Counted from the stretch's first letter, positions 8,118 to 16,453 are shown. The stretch: DNA of 64,000 bases from CAWDAQ01 sp963800325 (GCA_963800325.1 CAWDAQ010000010.1:45519-109518); one strand, 5' to 3'. Notes: generated by a model not told the origin, from the sequence alone. Numbers and translations are program-made.

Positions 8118-9136
8118 AGCTCGGCGTCTACACCGCGATCCTGCACGACCGTCCCCTGCCCGACGCCCTCGACGTCATCGCCTCGCTCGGCCTCGAGGCC
8201 GCCGAGATCAACGCCAGCGGGTTCCTGCCGCCGGTGCACCTCCCGGTCGACGCCGTCATCGAGAGCAGGACGGCCGCCGAGGACTACCTCGGGGTCTTCG
8301 AGGACAAGGGCATCGCCCTGGCCGGCCTCAACGCCAACGGCAACCCGCTCCACCCCGACCCGGTCATCGGCGAGAAGCACGCCGCCGACCTGAGGCGCGC
8401 GATCCGCGCGGCCGGGTCCCGGCGACGGCGCTGCTCGGCCTTCGCCTCGGCCCTCGGGCAGTCACGGGTCGTGACGATGTCGGGCCTGCCCGGCGGAGAG
8501 CCCGGCGCCCGGGTGCCCAACTGGGTCGTCAACGCGTGGAACAGCGGCGCGCTCGACGTCCTCGACCACCAGTGGGAGGTCGCGGTGCCGTTCTGGCGCG
8601 AGATCGACGCGCTCGCCGCCGACCACGGCGTCACCGTCGCCATCGAGATGCACCCGCAGAACATCGTGTTCAACCCACCGACCCTCCAGCGGCTCGTCGA
8701 GCGGACCGGGGCCGGCAACGTCGGTGCCGAGATGGACCCCTCCCACCTGTTCTGGCAGGGGATGGACCCGGTCGCGGCCGTGGAGTACCTCGGCGACCTC
8801 GTCGTTCACGCCGCGGCCAAGGACGTCCGGACCAACGAGCACGCCCTCGTCTACGGGGTGCTCGACGAGCGCTTCCGGCGCCTCCGGCCGGACGAGGAGC
8901 GGACCAACCTGGGCGGGGAGGAGTACGTCAACGAGTGGCCGGCCGACTCGGCCTGGGACTTCGTCGCGCTCGGCCGCGGGCACGACGTCGCCTTCTGGAG
9001 CCGGTTCGTCGACGCCCTGGCCGCGGTCGACGCGGACATGGCTGTCAACATCGAGCACGAGGACGCCTCCCTCGGCCGGGTCGAGGGACTGCAGGTGGCC
9101 GCCGACGTGCTGCTGCGGGCCGCCGGGCGTCGTTAG
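8114..9136 (+). CDS. Sugar phosphate isomerase/epimerase-like TIM-barrel protein
   Basis: A 340-residue AP-endonuclease-2 fold protein: 'MKLGVYTAILHDRPLPDALD', 'LGLEAAEINASGF', 'VTVAIEMHPQNIVF', 'VGAEMDPSHLFWQGMDP', 'DLVVHAAAKDV', 'VNIEHEDASLG'. The Glu, Asp/His and His residues that bind the metal in xylose-isomerase-like barrels are present. ATG 8114 follows GGAGAGG. It was probably cotranscribed with the now broken oxidoreductase, so it may be stranded. Residues about 98-109 ('GSRRRRCSAFAS') look like an in-frame insertion not expected at this helix. The substrate is unknown; sugar or inositol catabolism is inferred. Confidence 0.75.
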   Translation: MKLGVYTAILHDRPLPDALDVIASLGLEAAEINASGFLPPVHLPVDAVIESRTAAEDYLGVFEDKGIALAGLNANGNPLHPDPVIGEKHAADLRRAIRAAGSRRRRCSAFASALGQSRVVTMSGLPGGEPGARVPNWVVNAWNSGALDVLDHQWEVAVPFWREIDALAADHGVTVAIEMHPQNIVFNPPTLQRLVERTGAGNVGAEMDPSHLFWQGMDPVAAVEYLGDLVVHAAAKDVRTNEHALVYGVLDERFRRLRPDEERTNLGGEEYVNEWPADSAWDFVALGRGHDVAFWSRFVDALAAVDADMAVNIEHEDASLGRVEGLQVAADVLLRAAGRR

Positions 9137-10761
9137 CCGGACGCCCGCGCGGGCGGCTCCGCCGGGGCGTCCGCGCCGGTCCCGCCCCGGGCGGCCCGCT
9201 CGTGCGGGAGGTCGGCCGTCGTCGCGAGCGAGAGGAGGGCGAGGACGGCCGCGACGAGCAGCCCCGCCTTGAGAGAGCGCAGCTGGGCGTCCTCGTAGCC
9301 CTCGACGACCGCCGCCGTCGTGGCGGAGTCGAGCCCGGCGTCCCGGGCGGCGGCCTCGACCTGCGCGCTCGTGACGAAGTCGAGGCCGGACTCGACCGCG
9401 ACCCCGACCTGTCGGCTGACGGCGGCGCTCACCCGCGGGTCGTCCTCGACGTTCGTGGTGAACGCGTTGGCGAGTCCCGCGATGAGGACCGCCCCGACGA
9501 GGGCGATCCCGAGCGAGGAGCCGAGCTGCTGGCCGGTGTACTGCAGGCCACCGGCCTCGCTGCGCCCGGAGGCGTCGACCGAGGACTGGACGACGTTGCC
9601 GAGCTGGGAGACCATCAGCCCCATCCCGACCCCGAGCAGGGCCATGGAGACCGCGAACGGCACCTCGTCCAGCCCCGGCCGGATCGTCGCGAGCAGCCCG
9701 AGGGCGGCGACCATCGTCGTGAGCAGCCCGGCCCGGACCACCGAGCGGACGGCGAACCACGTCGAGAGCCGCGATCCGAGCGCCGACGCGAGGAACATCG
9801 CCACCGACACCGGGAGCATCCGCAGGCCCGTCTCGAGGGCGTCGAGGCCCAGGACGAGCTGGAGGTAGAGCGGGACGACGAAGAACACCCCCATGAGGAC
9901 GAGGTTCTGGGTGAGCAGCCCCATGAGCCCGGACCGCAGCGGGGGGACGCCGAGGAGGGACAGGTGGACGAGCGGGTCCTCGCCGCGCCGCTCCCGGCGC
10001 GCCGTCCAGCGCACCAGCATCCAGATCAGCACCCCGCCGAGCGCGAGGACGAAGGGGGTCAGGGACAGCCCGAACGGCTCCACCGGGGAGCTTCGCGGTA
10101 CGAGCAGGCCCCACGAGCTCGACTGGAGCACCGCGAGGACGCCGAGGCCGAGCCCAGCCGCGGCGAGCCCGGCGCCGACGAGGTCCAGTGACGGGCGTGG
10201 CCCCTCCCGGGGCGCGTCCCGCACGCGTCCCGAGAGGGCGAGCACGGCCCCGACGAGCACGACCTCGCCGACGAACACCAGGCGCCAGGTGAGGTCGGTC
10301 GTCACCCAGCCGCCGAGGATGGGCCCCACCGCGATGCCGGCGCCGGCGACCCCGCCGATCGCGGCGTACGCGAGCACGCGGCTGCGCCCCTCGTAGTTGC
10401 CCGCGACGAGCGCGGCGAGCGCCGGCAGGACGAGCGCCGCCCCGAGCCCCTCGAGCACCGACCAGCCGAGCGCGAGCACGAGGGTCGTCGGGGCCGCCGC
10501 GGTGACCGCCGAGCCACAGCCGTAGACGACGAGCCCGACGAGGAAGGCCCGCCGACGGCCGATGATGTCGCCGACCTTGGCGCCGGCGAGCATGAACATC
10601 GCCATGACGAGGCAGTAGAGGGTGATCACGGCCTGGATCGTGGTCACGGTGGTGTCGAAGTCCGCGACGAGCGTGCTGATCGAGACGTTCATCACCGACT
10701 GGTCGAGCACCATGAGGAACTGGGCCGCGCCGAGTGCGACCAGGGGCCACCACTGCCGCAT
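9133..10761 (-). CDS. MFS drug transporter, 14-TM DHA2 (EmrB/QacA) family
   Basis: A 542-residue protein with about 14 hydrophobic segments. The N-terminus 'LVALGAAQFLMVLDQSVMNVSISTL' is the hallmark of DHA2 pumps, and the family's 'GRRRAFLVGLVVYGCGS' loop and 'YEGRSRVLAYAAIGGVAGAG' motif C region are present. Such pumps export drugs or metabolites using the proton gradient. A short Asp/Val-rich extracytoplasmic stretch near residues 420-470 precedes the final membrane helix. ATG 10761 is preceded by GGGAG. Its stop overlaps the end of the convergent TIM-barrel gene by 4 bp. No regulator is adjacent. Confidence 0.9.
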   Translation of the reverse strand: MRQWWPLVALGAAQFLMVLDQSVMNVSISTLVADFDTTVTTIQAVITLYCLVMAMFMLAGAKVGDIIGRRRAFLVGLVVYGCGSAVTAAAPTTLVLALGWSVLEGLGAALVLPALAALVAGNYEGRSRVLAYAAIGGVAGAGIAVGPILGGWVTTDLTWRLVFVGEVVLVGAVLALSGRVRDAPREGPRPSLDLVGAGLAAAGLGLGVLAVLQSSSWGLLVPRSSPVEPFGLSLTPFVLALGGVLIWMLVRWTARRERRGEDPLVHLSLLGVPPLRSGLMGLLTQNLVLMGVFFVVPLYLQLVLGLDALETGLRMLPVSVAMFLASALGSRLSTWFAVRSVVRAGLLTTMVAALGLLATIRPGLDEVPFAVSMALLGVGMGLMVSQLGNVVQSSVDASGRSEAGGLQYTGQQLGSSLGIALVGAVLIAGLANAFTTNVEDDPRVSAAVSRQVGVAVESGLDFVTSAQVEAAARDAGLDSATTAAVVEGYEDAQLRSLKAGLLVAAVLALLSLATTADLPHERAARGGTGADAPAEPPARASG

Positions 10762-10890
10762 CGAGGCTCCCGTCCGTGGAGGTGGGTCCCCCCCGGGTCC
10801 CGGGGCGGAGGGCAGCAGGCTACGGCCCTGGACGGGACGAACGGATCACCCGGGCCGGGTGAGGTGGCGGCACGAGCGGTGGGGGTGCCA

Positions 10891-11014
10891 ACGTCCGCAG
10901 GGTCAGCGTCGGGGCGACCGAGCGTGCGGACGCAACGTCGCTGGGGGCGCCTACGTCCGCAGGGTCAGCGTCGGGGCGACCGAGCGTGCGGACGCAACGT
11001 CGGTGGGGTGGGTC
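10891..11014. repeat. Two tandem 62-bp units, each with an internal inverted repeat
   Basis: The segment from 10891 recurs at 10953 with a period of 62 bp and few differences. Within each unit CGTCCGCA is followed about 27 bp later by its complement TGCGGACG, so each copy can fold into a stem-loop. The array begins just past the bldC stop codon (its last bases overlap the bldC end) and lies upstream of the MFS gene on the same strand. It could act as a tandem terminator for bldC or be a minisatellite. No coding sequence fits it. Confidence 0.75.
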
Positions 11015-11204
11015 AGGACGCGGTGGGAGCGAGGAGGCGACGCACCTCGGACTCCCGGAACCGGCGGTGACCGCCGAGCGTCCGGACCGCGGACAGCTTG
11101 CCCGCCTTGGCCCACCGGCTCACGGTCTTGGGATCCACCCGGAACAGCTCGGCGACCTCGGCAGGGGTCATCAGCTGCTCGGTACCCTCGAGGCTCGCGG
11201 CCAC
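11013..11204 (-). CDS. bldC: BldC-like MerR-type developmental regulator
   Basis: A 63-residue protein consisting almost only of a winged helix-turn-helix: 'LMTPAEVAELFRVDPKTVSRWAKAGK' followed by 'LSAVRTLGGHRRFRESEVRRLL'. This matches the very conserved actinobacterial BldC family. In Streptomyces BldC binds head-to-tail on direct repeats and delays development; in non-sporulating relatives its role is less clear. The GTG start at 11204 follows GGAAGGGG. A plain excisionase of the same fold is the alternative, but the length and the 'RTLGGHRR' wing favour BldC. Confidence 0.85.
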   Translation of the reverse strand: MAASLEGTEQLMTPAEVAELFRVDPKTVSRWAKAGKLSAVRTLGGHRRFRESEVRRLLAPTAS

Positions 11205-11345
11205 GACTGCCCCTTCCCGTGGCGTGCGGCCACACGGTGTGGCCTCCCCGGTGGAGGTGGCCCGGTTGTCGTTTCTTGACCTTCACCTTACTCAGCCCTG
11301 ACTCAAAGTTGAGCACTTTTCGGGAAATCCCGACATGTGGGATGG

Positions 11346-11364
11346 ACGGCCCCGAAGGGGCCGT
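11346..11364. terminator. Hairpin terminator after the CDF exporter operon
   Basis: ACGGCCCC, loop GAA, GGGGCCGT forms a perfect 8-bp stem about 50 bp beyond the stop of the minus-strand CDF gene. No U tract follows, as is usual in high-GC actinobacteria. The rest of 11205-11415 holds the upstream region of bldC, with short AT-richer palindromes such as CTCAACTTTGAG, and no gene. Confidence 0.55.
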
Positions 11365-11415
11365 TCGGACATGCCGCCCGGCTCGGTCGTGGCCCGCTCC
11401 GGTGGGGCGCCCGCG

Positions 11416-12420
11416 TCAGTGGGTGCCCGGCTCGTGGGCGGAGTGGCTCGCCGGCTCGAGCTGGAACGTCGAGTGCTCGACGTCGAAGTGCCCGTCGATG
11501 CACGCCTGGAGCTCGTCGAGGACCCGGGGGGAGTGCGCCTCGCGGAAGCAGGCGTCCTCGACGACGACGTGGGCCGAGAGCGCCGGCAGCGAGGAGGTCA
11601 CCGTCCAGACGTGGAGGTCGTGGACGTCGAGGACGTGCTCGTTGTCCATGAGGTGGCCACGGACCTGCCCGAGGTCGACCCCCTCCGGGGCGGCCTCGAG
11701 CAGGATGCGCCCGGAGTCGCGCAGCAAACCCCGAGCGGCCTTGAGCATCAGCGCGACGACGAGGAGGGAGGCGATGGCGTCCGCGCGCGTCCACCCGGTG
11801 AGGATGATGACGACGCCGGCGACCACGGTGCCGAGGAAGCCGTAGAGGTCGGTGAGGATGTGCTGGTAGGCGCCCTCGACGTTGAGGCTGCGCCGGTTCG
11901 CCCGCGCGATGAGCCACGCGGACGCGATGTTGACCGCCACCCCGACGATCGCGACGACGAGCACCGGGCCGCCCTCGACCGGCGGCGGGTGCACGAGCCG
12001 CCGGACCGCCTCGACCGCGACGACGACGCTGACGACGACGAGGGTGATCCCGTTGCCGGCGGCCGAGAGGATCTCGGCCCGCTTGAGGCCGAAGGTCCAG
12101 ATCCCCTCGGCGGGCCGGGCGGCGAGGTGCATCGCCCAGAGTGCCGCCCCGATGGCGGCGACGTCGGAGAGCATGTGTCCCGCGTCCGAGAGCAGGGCGA
12201 GCGACCCCGACAGGAACGCCGTGACGACCTCGCCGACCATGAAGGCGACCAGCAGGGCCAGCGCGCCGACGAGGTAGCGGCGGTCGGCGTCGGGGGAGAC
12301 GTCGTGGTCGTGGCCGTGTCCCTGGTCGTGCTTCGTGCCCGGCGTCGCGCCGCTCGCCCCCGCCTCCGGCGGGGTCGTGCCGCGGCAGAGGTCGGACTCG
12401 GGTGAGCTCCCCCGGCTCAT
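11416..12420 (-). CDS. CDF-family divalent metal cation exporter
   Basis: A 334-residue cation diffusion facilitator. The N-terminus carries a His-rich 'HDQGHGHDHD' stretch. Six membrane helices follow, with 'LLSDAGHMLSDVAAIGAALWA' (the HxxxD zinc site of helix 2) and 'LTDLYGFLGTVVAGVVIILTGW' (the DxxxD-like region of helix 5, here with a substituted partner). The C-terminal cytoplasmic domain includes 'VHDLHVWTVTSSLPALSAHVVV'. It would export Zn, Cd or a similar metal in exchange for protons. ATG 12420 overlaps the stop of the ArsR-type sensor gene by 4 bp, so sensor and pump are co-translated. Confidence 0.92.
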   Translation of the reverse strand: MSRGSSPESDLCRGTTPPEAGASGATPGTKHDQGHGHDHDVSPDADRRYLVGALALLVAFMVGEVVTAFLSGSLALLSDAGHMLSDVAAIGAALWAMHLAARPAEGIWTFGLKRAEILSAAGNGITLVVVSVVVAVEAVRRLVHPPPVEGGPVLVVAIVGVAVNIASAWLIARANRRSLNVEGAYQHILTDLYGFLGTVVAGVVIILTGWTRADAIASLLVVALMLKAARGLLRDSGRILLEAAPEGVDLGQVRGHLMDNEHVLDVHDLHVWTVTSSLPALSAHVVVEDACFREAHSPRVLDELQACIDGHFDVEHSTFQLEPASHSAHEPGTH

Positions 12421-12743
12421 GTCGGCACCTCGCAGACGTCGACCTCCGCACAGGTCCCGGTCGCGAGCACGACGCCGACCAGGTCCTCGAGGGCGTGCCC
12501 GAGCCTGGCGTCGGCGAGCTCGTAGCGCACCCGGCGGCCTTCGGGGACGGCGACGACGAGCCCGCAGCCCCGCAGGCAGGCGAGGTGGTTCGAGACCCCC
12601 TGCCGGGAGGCGCCGACGAGCTCGGCGAGGTCGCTGGGGTACCCGGGGGCGTTGCGCAGGGCGAGCAGGATCCGAGCGCGGATCGGGTCGGCGAGGGCGT
12701 GCCCGAACCGCGAGAGGACCTCGTGGTGGGTCGCGGTGTCCAT
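12417..12743 (-). CDS. ArsR/SmtB-family metal sensor, CmtR-like
   Basis: A 108-residue winged-helix repressor: 'LADPIRARILLALRNAPGYPSDL' and a recognition helix 'SRQGVSNHLACLRGCGLV'. Cys56 and Cys60 in that helix plus Cys98/Cys104 near the C-terminus match the spacing of the Cd/Pb site of mycobacterial CmtR (Cys57, Cys61, Cys102). It therefore probably releases DNA when Cd(II) or Pb(II) binds, switching on the overlapping CDF exporter gene. ATG 12743 lies 7 nt after TACCGT, so it is likely leaderless. The family and cysteines are seen; the metal is inferred. Confidence 0.88.
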   Translation of the reverse strand: MDTATHHEVLSRFGHALADPIRARILLALRNAPGYPSDLAELVGASRQGVSNHLACLRGCGLVVAVPEGRRVRYELADARLGHALEDLVGVVLATGTCAEVDVCEVPT

Positions 12744-12748
12744 GCCCG

Positions 12749-12792
12749 CGACGGTACACAGGCTCGTGGATTCAGGGCAACGTGTACCGTCG
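12749..12792. promoter_or_regulatory. Inverted repeat at the ArsR promoter, candidate operator
   Basis: CGACGGTACAC (12749-12759) and GTGTACCGTCG (12782-12792) are perfect 11-bp inverted arms separated by 22 bp. The first arm contains the TACCGT -10 box used by the ArsR-type gene on the minus strand. Its position over the promoter suits an autoregulatory operator. A terminator for the upstream DUF2252 gene is possible but less likely given the long spacer. Confidence 0.5.
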
Positions 12793-12842
12793 GCGACGCC
12801 GGGCGCCCCGGTCTCCCCGGGCCGCCCCGGGGCGACGAGGCG

Positions 12843-14246
12843 TCAGGCCTCCTCGACCTCGATCCGCCCCTCTCGCCCCGCCTCGGCCAGGGCGGCGTGG
12901 TCGGCGACCGCGAGGTCGGCGTACCGCTCGGCGAACTCGGCGAGCGCGTCCGGGACGGCGTCGCCCGAGCCGAGGTAGGCCGACAGGGCGACCGGGTCCC
13001 CCGAGCGCGCGTGCGCCCTGGCCAGCGCCCAGCCGCAGAGCTCGCCGTAGAGCCGCAGGCCCTCCGGGCGCATCTGCTCGACGTCGAGCGACCCCTTCTG
13101 GTCGCGCAGCTGGCGCAGGTAGAAGTCGCGGTCCCGGCCGTCGAGCCCGGTGACGCGGTCCCAGCCGAGGAAGATGTCGCTGACGGCCTGCATGACCTGT
13201 TGCCCGGCGACGACCCGCTCGCCCTGGTTGTCCGGCACCGCTCCCCGGGTCCGCCCCGCGAGCGGCTTCGCGAGCACCGAGGGCGGGGCCTCCTTGGCCT
13301 GGAGGAAGAGCGGGTCGTCGTCGTCGCGACCCCGCAGGAGGATGATCCAGCAGCGGGTGCCGACGCTGCCGACGCCGACGACCTTGCGTGCCATGTCGAC
13401 GAACTCGTACTTCTCGAGCAGCACCCGGCGGTCCGCGGGGAGGCTGCGGCCGTAGCTCGCGACGAGGCCCTTGACGAGGGTGACGAGCTCCTCCCGGGCG
13501 GTGCCCCCGGCGAGGTCGTCCACCGGCACGACGAGCGGGGGGTCGGCGGTGATGCGACGCCCGGCCGGGGTGACCCGGGTGAGCTTGCGCTGCGCCTTGA
13601 GGCTCTCGTTCGCGCGGGCCTTCGCGAGCGTCCCCGCGACGGCCTTGCGCTGGCGCTTGGCGAGCCGGGCCCCGGTGAGCGCGCTCAGCTCGTCGGCTTC
13701 GGCGCGGGTGTACCAGACCTTCAGCGTCGGCATCTCGGCGAACTCGGCCATGGCGTCCCGGTAGCGGCGCACCGTGCCCCGGACCACCGCGCGTCGGTCG
13801 CCGCGGCCGGCGCCGAGGGTCATGCCGACGACGGCGAGGCTCGCGACGAGACGCTTGACGTCCCACTCCCACGGACCCGGGTGGGTCTCGTCGAAGTCGT
13901 TGAGGTCGAACACGAGCCGCCGCTCCGGGGAGGCGAACAGCCCGAAGTTGGTCAGGTGGGCGTCCCCGCAGAGCTGGACCTCCAGGCCGGTGCTCGGGCC
14001 GGCGCCGAGGTCCGCGGCCATCACCGCGGCGGCGCCCCGGTAGAAGGTGAACGGCGAGACGAGCATCCGGCCGTAGCGGATCGGCACGAGCTCGGGGACC
14101 CGGGCGCTGGCCTGGTCCTCGAGGACCGTCACCGGGTCCGGACGGGTATCGGGCAGGACGAGCTCGGCCAGGTCGCCCCGGGGAAGGTCCTTGCGGGCCT
14201 CCCGGCCGCGGGCGGTGCGCTCGCCGAGGGTGAGGTGCTCGGGCAC
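12843..14246 (-). CDS. DUF2252-family protein (kinase-like fold)
   Basis: A 467-residue protein of the DUF2252 family: 'MLVSPFTFYRGAAAVMAADL', 'VQLCGDAHLTNFGLFASPER' and 'VFDLNDFDETHPGPWEWDVK' are its signature blocks. The GDxHxxNF and DFD motifs recall the catalytic and metal loops of aminoglycoside-phosphotransferase-like kinases. The role and substrate are unknown. GTG 14246 is chosen because AAGGGGGG lies just upstream and the family-typical N-terminus 'PEHLTLGERTARGREAR' begins there. It is transcribed toward the ArsR/CDF operon but separated from it by a probable promoter. Confidence 0.85.
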   Translation of the reverse strand: MPEHLTLGERTARGREARKDLPRGDLAELVLPDTRPDPVTVLEDQASARVPELVPIRYGRMLVSPFTFYRGAAAVMAADLGAGPSTGLEVQLCGDAHLTNFGLFASPERRLVFDLNDFDETHPGPWEWDVKRLVASLAVVGMTLGAGRGDRRAVVRGTVRRYRDAMAEFAEMPTLKVWYTRAEADELSALTGARLAKRQRKAVAGTLAKARANESLKAQRKLTRVTPAGRRITADPPLVVPVDDLAGGTAREELVTLVKGLVASYGRSLPADRRVLLEKYEFVDMARKVVGVGSVGTRCWIILLRGRDDDDPLFLQAKEAPPSVLAKPLAGRTRGAVPDNQGERVVAGQQVMQAVSDIFLGWDRVTGLDGRDRDFYLRQLRDQKGSLDVEQMRPEGLRLYGELCGWALARAHARSGDPVALSAYLGSGDAVPDALAEFAERYADLAVADHAALAEAGREGRIEVEEA

Positions 14247-14359
14247 GGCTCCCCCCTTCACGCCCTCCACGGGGCTCGGCCCATTCTCGGCGGGCTGCCC
14301 TCGGCCCGGCCTCACCCCGGACGGGGGAGATGCGGCCGGCGGGTTGGTAGCGTCACGGC

Positions 14360-14536
14360 ATGGTCGACCCCGCCGACGAGACCCGCATCGAGCACCGCAC
14401 CGACCTGCTCCCCGAGGAGCAGGCCGTCGGCAGCGAGGACCCGGAGGGTCAGGCCGAGGCGATCCTCGCCGAGTCCGACGAGCGCGTCGAGGAGCCCGAG
14501 CGCACCCGGCACGAGTCGGTCCAGACCCCGGACTGA
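14360..14536 (+). CDS. Small acidic conserved protein, leaderless
   Basis: A 58-residue highly acidic protein: 'MVDPADETRIEHRTDLLPEE', then 'VGSEDPEGQAEAILAESDER'. The core 'VGS-DP-QAEAIL-ESD-R' recurs in short uncharacterised proteins of many actinobacteria. ATG 14360 lies exactly 6 nt after TAGCGT, the same leaderless geometry as several other genes here, which supports expression. It is divergent from the DUF2252 gene and 10 bp ahead of the next plus-strand gene. No function is known. Confidence 0.7.
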   Translation: MVDPADETRIEHRTDLLPEEQAVGSEDPEGQAEAILAESDERVEEPERTRHESVQTPD

Positions 14537-14546
14537 GGACGTCGCG

Positions 14547-15044
14547 GTGGAGTGGGGAACCGTCGCCGGCTGGGCGGCGGTCGTGATCTCGGCCCTCTCG
14601 GCGCTCCAGTCGTGGCGGGCGACCCGGCAGGCCGCGCAGGCCCGCGACGGCGCCGCGAGCGTCGAGGTCTCGCTCGAGCGGATCGCCGACGCCCTCGCCG
14701 CGAGGCAGCGCGCCCCGGGGCGCGGCGGCCTCCGCGCCCGCCGAGAGGGCGACCACGAGGGCGAGCAGGAGGGCGCGCCCGAGGGCGGCGTCCCGGCGTT
14801 CACGGTCGAGCTGCTCACCAGGGGCGGGTACCGGCTGCGCAACGTCTCCTTCGTCCCGGCGACCCGGGTCACGGTGGCTGCGCCCTCGGGTGGCGCCGCG
14901 CTCGCCGCCGAGGTGGAGCTCGGCCCGCTCGCGTCGACGGAGCCGTTCGACCTCCCCCCGGCCCGTCGCGGGGGCCCCACGCGACTGACGGTGACGTGCA
15001 CCGAGATCCCGGACGGGGTCGAGGTGGCCCTCCCGGGCACCTGA
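14547..15044 (+). CDS. Hypothetical protein with one N-terminal membrane helix
   Basis: A 165-residue protein from a GTG start. The first ~25 residues ('TVAGWAAVVISALSALQSW') form a membrane segment. A basic, Gly/Glu-rich linker follows, then a beta-rich domain ('AFTVELLTRGGYRLRNVSFVPATRVTVAAPSGG'). It resembles short actinobacterial phage-type or orphan membrane proteins with an immunoglobulin-like exterior domain, but I do not recognise a family. It starts 10 bp after the small acidic gene and is probably cotranscribed with it. Confidence 0.6.
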   Translation: MEWGTVAGWAAVVISALSALQSWRATRQAAQARDGAASVEVSLERIADALAARQRAPGRGGLRARREGDHEGEQEGAPEGGVPAFTVELLTRGGYRLRNVSFVPATRVTVAAPSGGAALAAEVELGPLASTEPFDLPPARRGGPTRLTVTCTEIPDGVEVALPGT

Positions 15045-15079
15045 CCCCCGTCGCCCCCGGTCGCCGCCGGTCGGGGCCG

Positions 15080-15379
15080 TCAGCGGCGGCGAGCCGCCGA
15101 CCCGGCGCCCCCGCCCGCGCCCGAGAGGCCGATCATGGCGCCGAGGACGAAGCCGAAGTCGTACCAGCCGCCGGTGTTGTGGACCTCGTAGATGCTCACC
15201 TGGTCGGTGAACAGCGAGACGACGAACGTCACCGGGATGATGAGGCCCTGCCACAGCCCGAGCCAGAAGCCGGCGGCCTCGGGGCCGTGGCTCGTGCCCG
15301 GGTTCGGCCCCGCCGCGCACGCGGCGAGCACGAGCAGCACGCCCGCCGCGGCGAGGACGACCGTGAGCCTGCGCGTCAC
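15080..15379 (-). CDS. Small membrane-anchored lipoprotein
   Basis: A 99-residue protein from GTG 15379. It has a signal sequence 'RRLTVVLAAAGVLLVLAAC' ending in a lipobox-like AAC, then 'FWLGLWQGLIIPVTFVVSLF' (a membrane segment), 'YEVHNTGGWYDFGFVLGAMIGLSG', and a Gly/Ala/Arg-rich tail. Proteins of this layout occur widely in actinobacteria with no known role. The longer frame upstream to 15526 has atypical Pro/Gly/Arg content and is not used. Confidence 0.65.
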   Translation of the reverse strand: MTRRLTVVLAAAGVLLVLAACAAGPNPGTSHGPEAAGFWLGLWQGLIIPVTFVVSLFTDQVSIYEVHNTGGWYDFGFVLGAMIGLSGAGGGAGSAARRR

Positions 15380-15538
15380 CGGCCCCACCCCCCACGTGCA
15401 CCCAACCGCGCACGGCCCACGGCCGGGCAGGGACGAAGGTCCCCGGCCTGGTGTGCCGCGGTCCCGGTCGGGGTACGTCGAGGGAGCGGCCGGGACCCCT
15501 CCCACGAGGAGGTCCCGGCCGACCACGCCGACGTCGGG

Positions 15539-16453
15539 TCAGGGCCCGAGCCCGGGGGCGAGGTCGACGCGCACCCGGCCCGGCTGGTCGTCGAGCACGA
15601 CCACCGTCGCCAGCCCCGCGCGCGTCCACCCGACCGGCAGCAGGAACCAGCGACCGCCGGCGTGGACGAGGGGGCGCAGGCCGTTGTAGCGGAACCGGTA
15701 GGCGCTGTGGTCGGCGTCAAGGCGGGCCACCCCGACCCCGGGGCCGGGCAGGTGGAGGTCCTGGCTGCTGTAGACGACCGCCTGCGGCAGGATCGGCAGG
15801 GTGCGCTCGACGACGCGGGCGGTCGAGCGTCCTCGCGTCTGCGCGAGGTCGGTGACCCCCCAGAAGGCCGTGACGAGGACGAGCGCGACGACCACACCCC
15901 GGCGCAGCGGCGCCCCCACCCGGAGCCGGGCCACCGTCGCGGGGGCCAGCAGTCCCCCGACGGTGGCCGTCCACGCGGCGTACTCGAGCAGCAGGACCGC
16001 GCCGCCCAGCGCGAACGGGGCCCACGTCCCCTGCGGTGGCCGGTAGAGCCCGAGCAGGCCGGCGCCCGCGAGCACCGCCGCGACGGCGAGGACGACGAGC
16101 GTCGCGCCCCGGGCCCGGGTGCGCGTCGCCCGCTCCAGCCACCGTCCGGCGAGGGCGTGCACCGCGACGAGGACACCGAGCAGCAGCAGCGCGGTCACGA
16201 CCGGACGGAACAGGGCGTCGGCGCTGCGGATGACGTACGTCGTGCTCGACTGCTCGAGCACCGTGAGGCTGATCCCGAAGTAGCCGTAGAACGTCCGCTC
16301 GCTGACGTACCCGAAGTAGGTCAGCAGGGCCCCGGCGGCGGTCGCCGGGCCCAGGAGGACGAGGAGGTCCCCGGCGGCTCGCCAGGGCCGCGCCTGCCCG
16401 GCGGTTCCGCCCGCGGACCCGCGGGTGGCCTCCGGGGTGGCGTCGAGGGTCAC
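15539..16453 (-). CDS. Multi-spanning membrane protein of unknown function
   Basis: A 304-residue protein with about five membrane segments in the first 200 residues ('DLLVLLGPATAAGALLTYFGY', 'VVTALLLLGVLVAVHALAG', 'LVVLAVAAVLAGAGLLGLY', 'VVVALVLVTAFWGVTDL') and a soluble C-terminal part with 'LPGPGVGVARLDADHSAYRF' and 'LPVGWTRAGLATVVVLDDQP'. GTG 16453 overlaps the stop of the upstream lipoprotein gene by 4 bp (GTGA), so the two are translationally coupled and probably act together at the membrane. Confidence 0.7.
   Translation of the reverse strand: MTLDATPEATRGSAGGTAGQARPWRAAGDLLVLLGPATAAGALLTYFGYVSERTFYGYFGISLTVLEQSSTTYVIRSADALFRPVVTALLLLGVLVAVHALAGRWLERATRTRARGATLVVLAVAAVLAGAGLLGLYRPPQGTWAPFALGGAVLLLEYAAWTATVGGLLAPATVARLRVGAPLRRGVVVALVLVTAFWGVTDLAQTRGRSTARVVERTLPILPQAVVYSSQDLHLPGPGVGVARLDADHSAYRFRYNGLRPLVHAGGRWFLLPVGWTRAGLATVVVLDDQPGRVRVDLAPGLGP

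Noticed and set aside
6661..10191. Plus-strand frame of about 1176 codons across the LacI, oxidoreductase, isomerase and MFS region
   Set aside because: It runs over several unrelated genes on both strands and has an Arg/Pro-rich shadow composition.
12325..12345. Possible third copy of palindrome family 1 (GTGCTTCGTGCCCG)
   Set aside because: It lies inside the CDF coding sequence, lacks the opposite arm and matches only about 12 bases.
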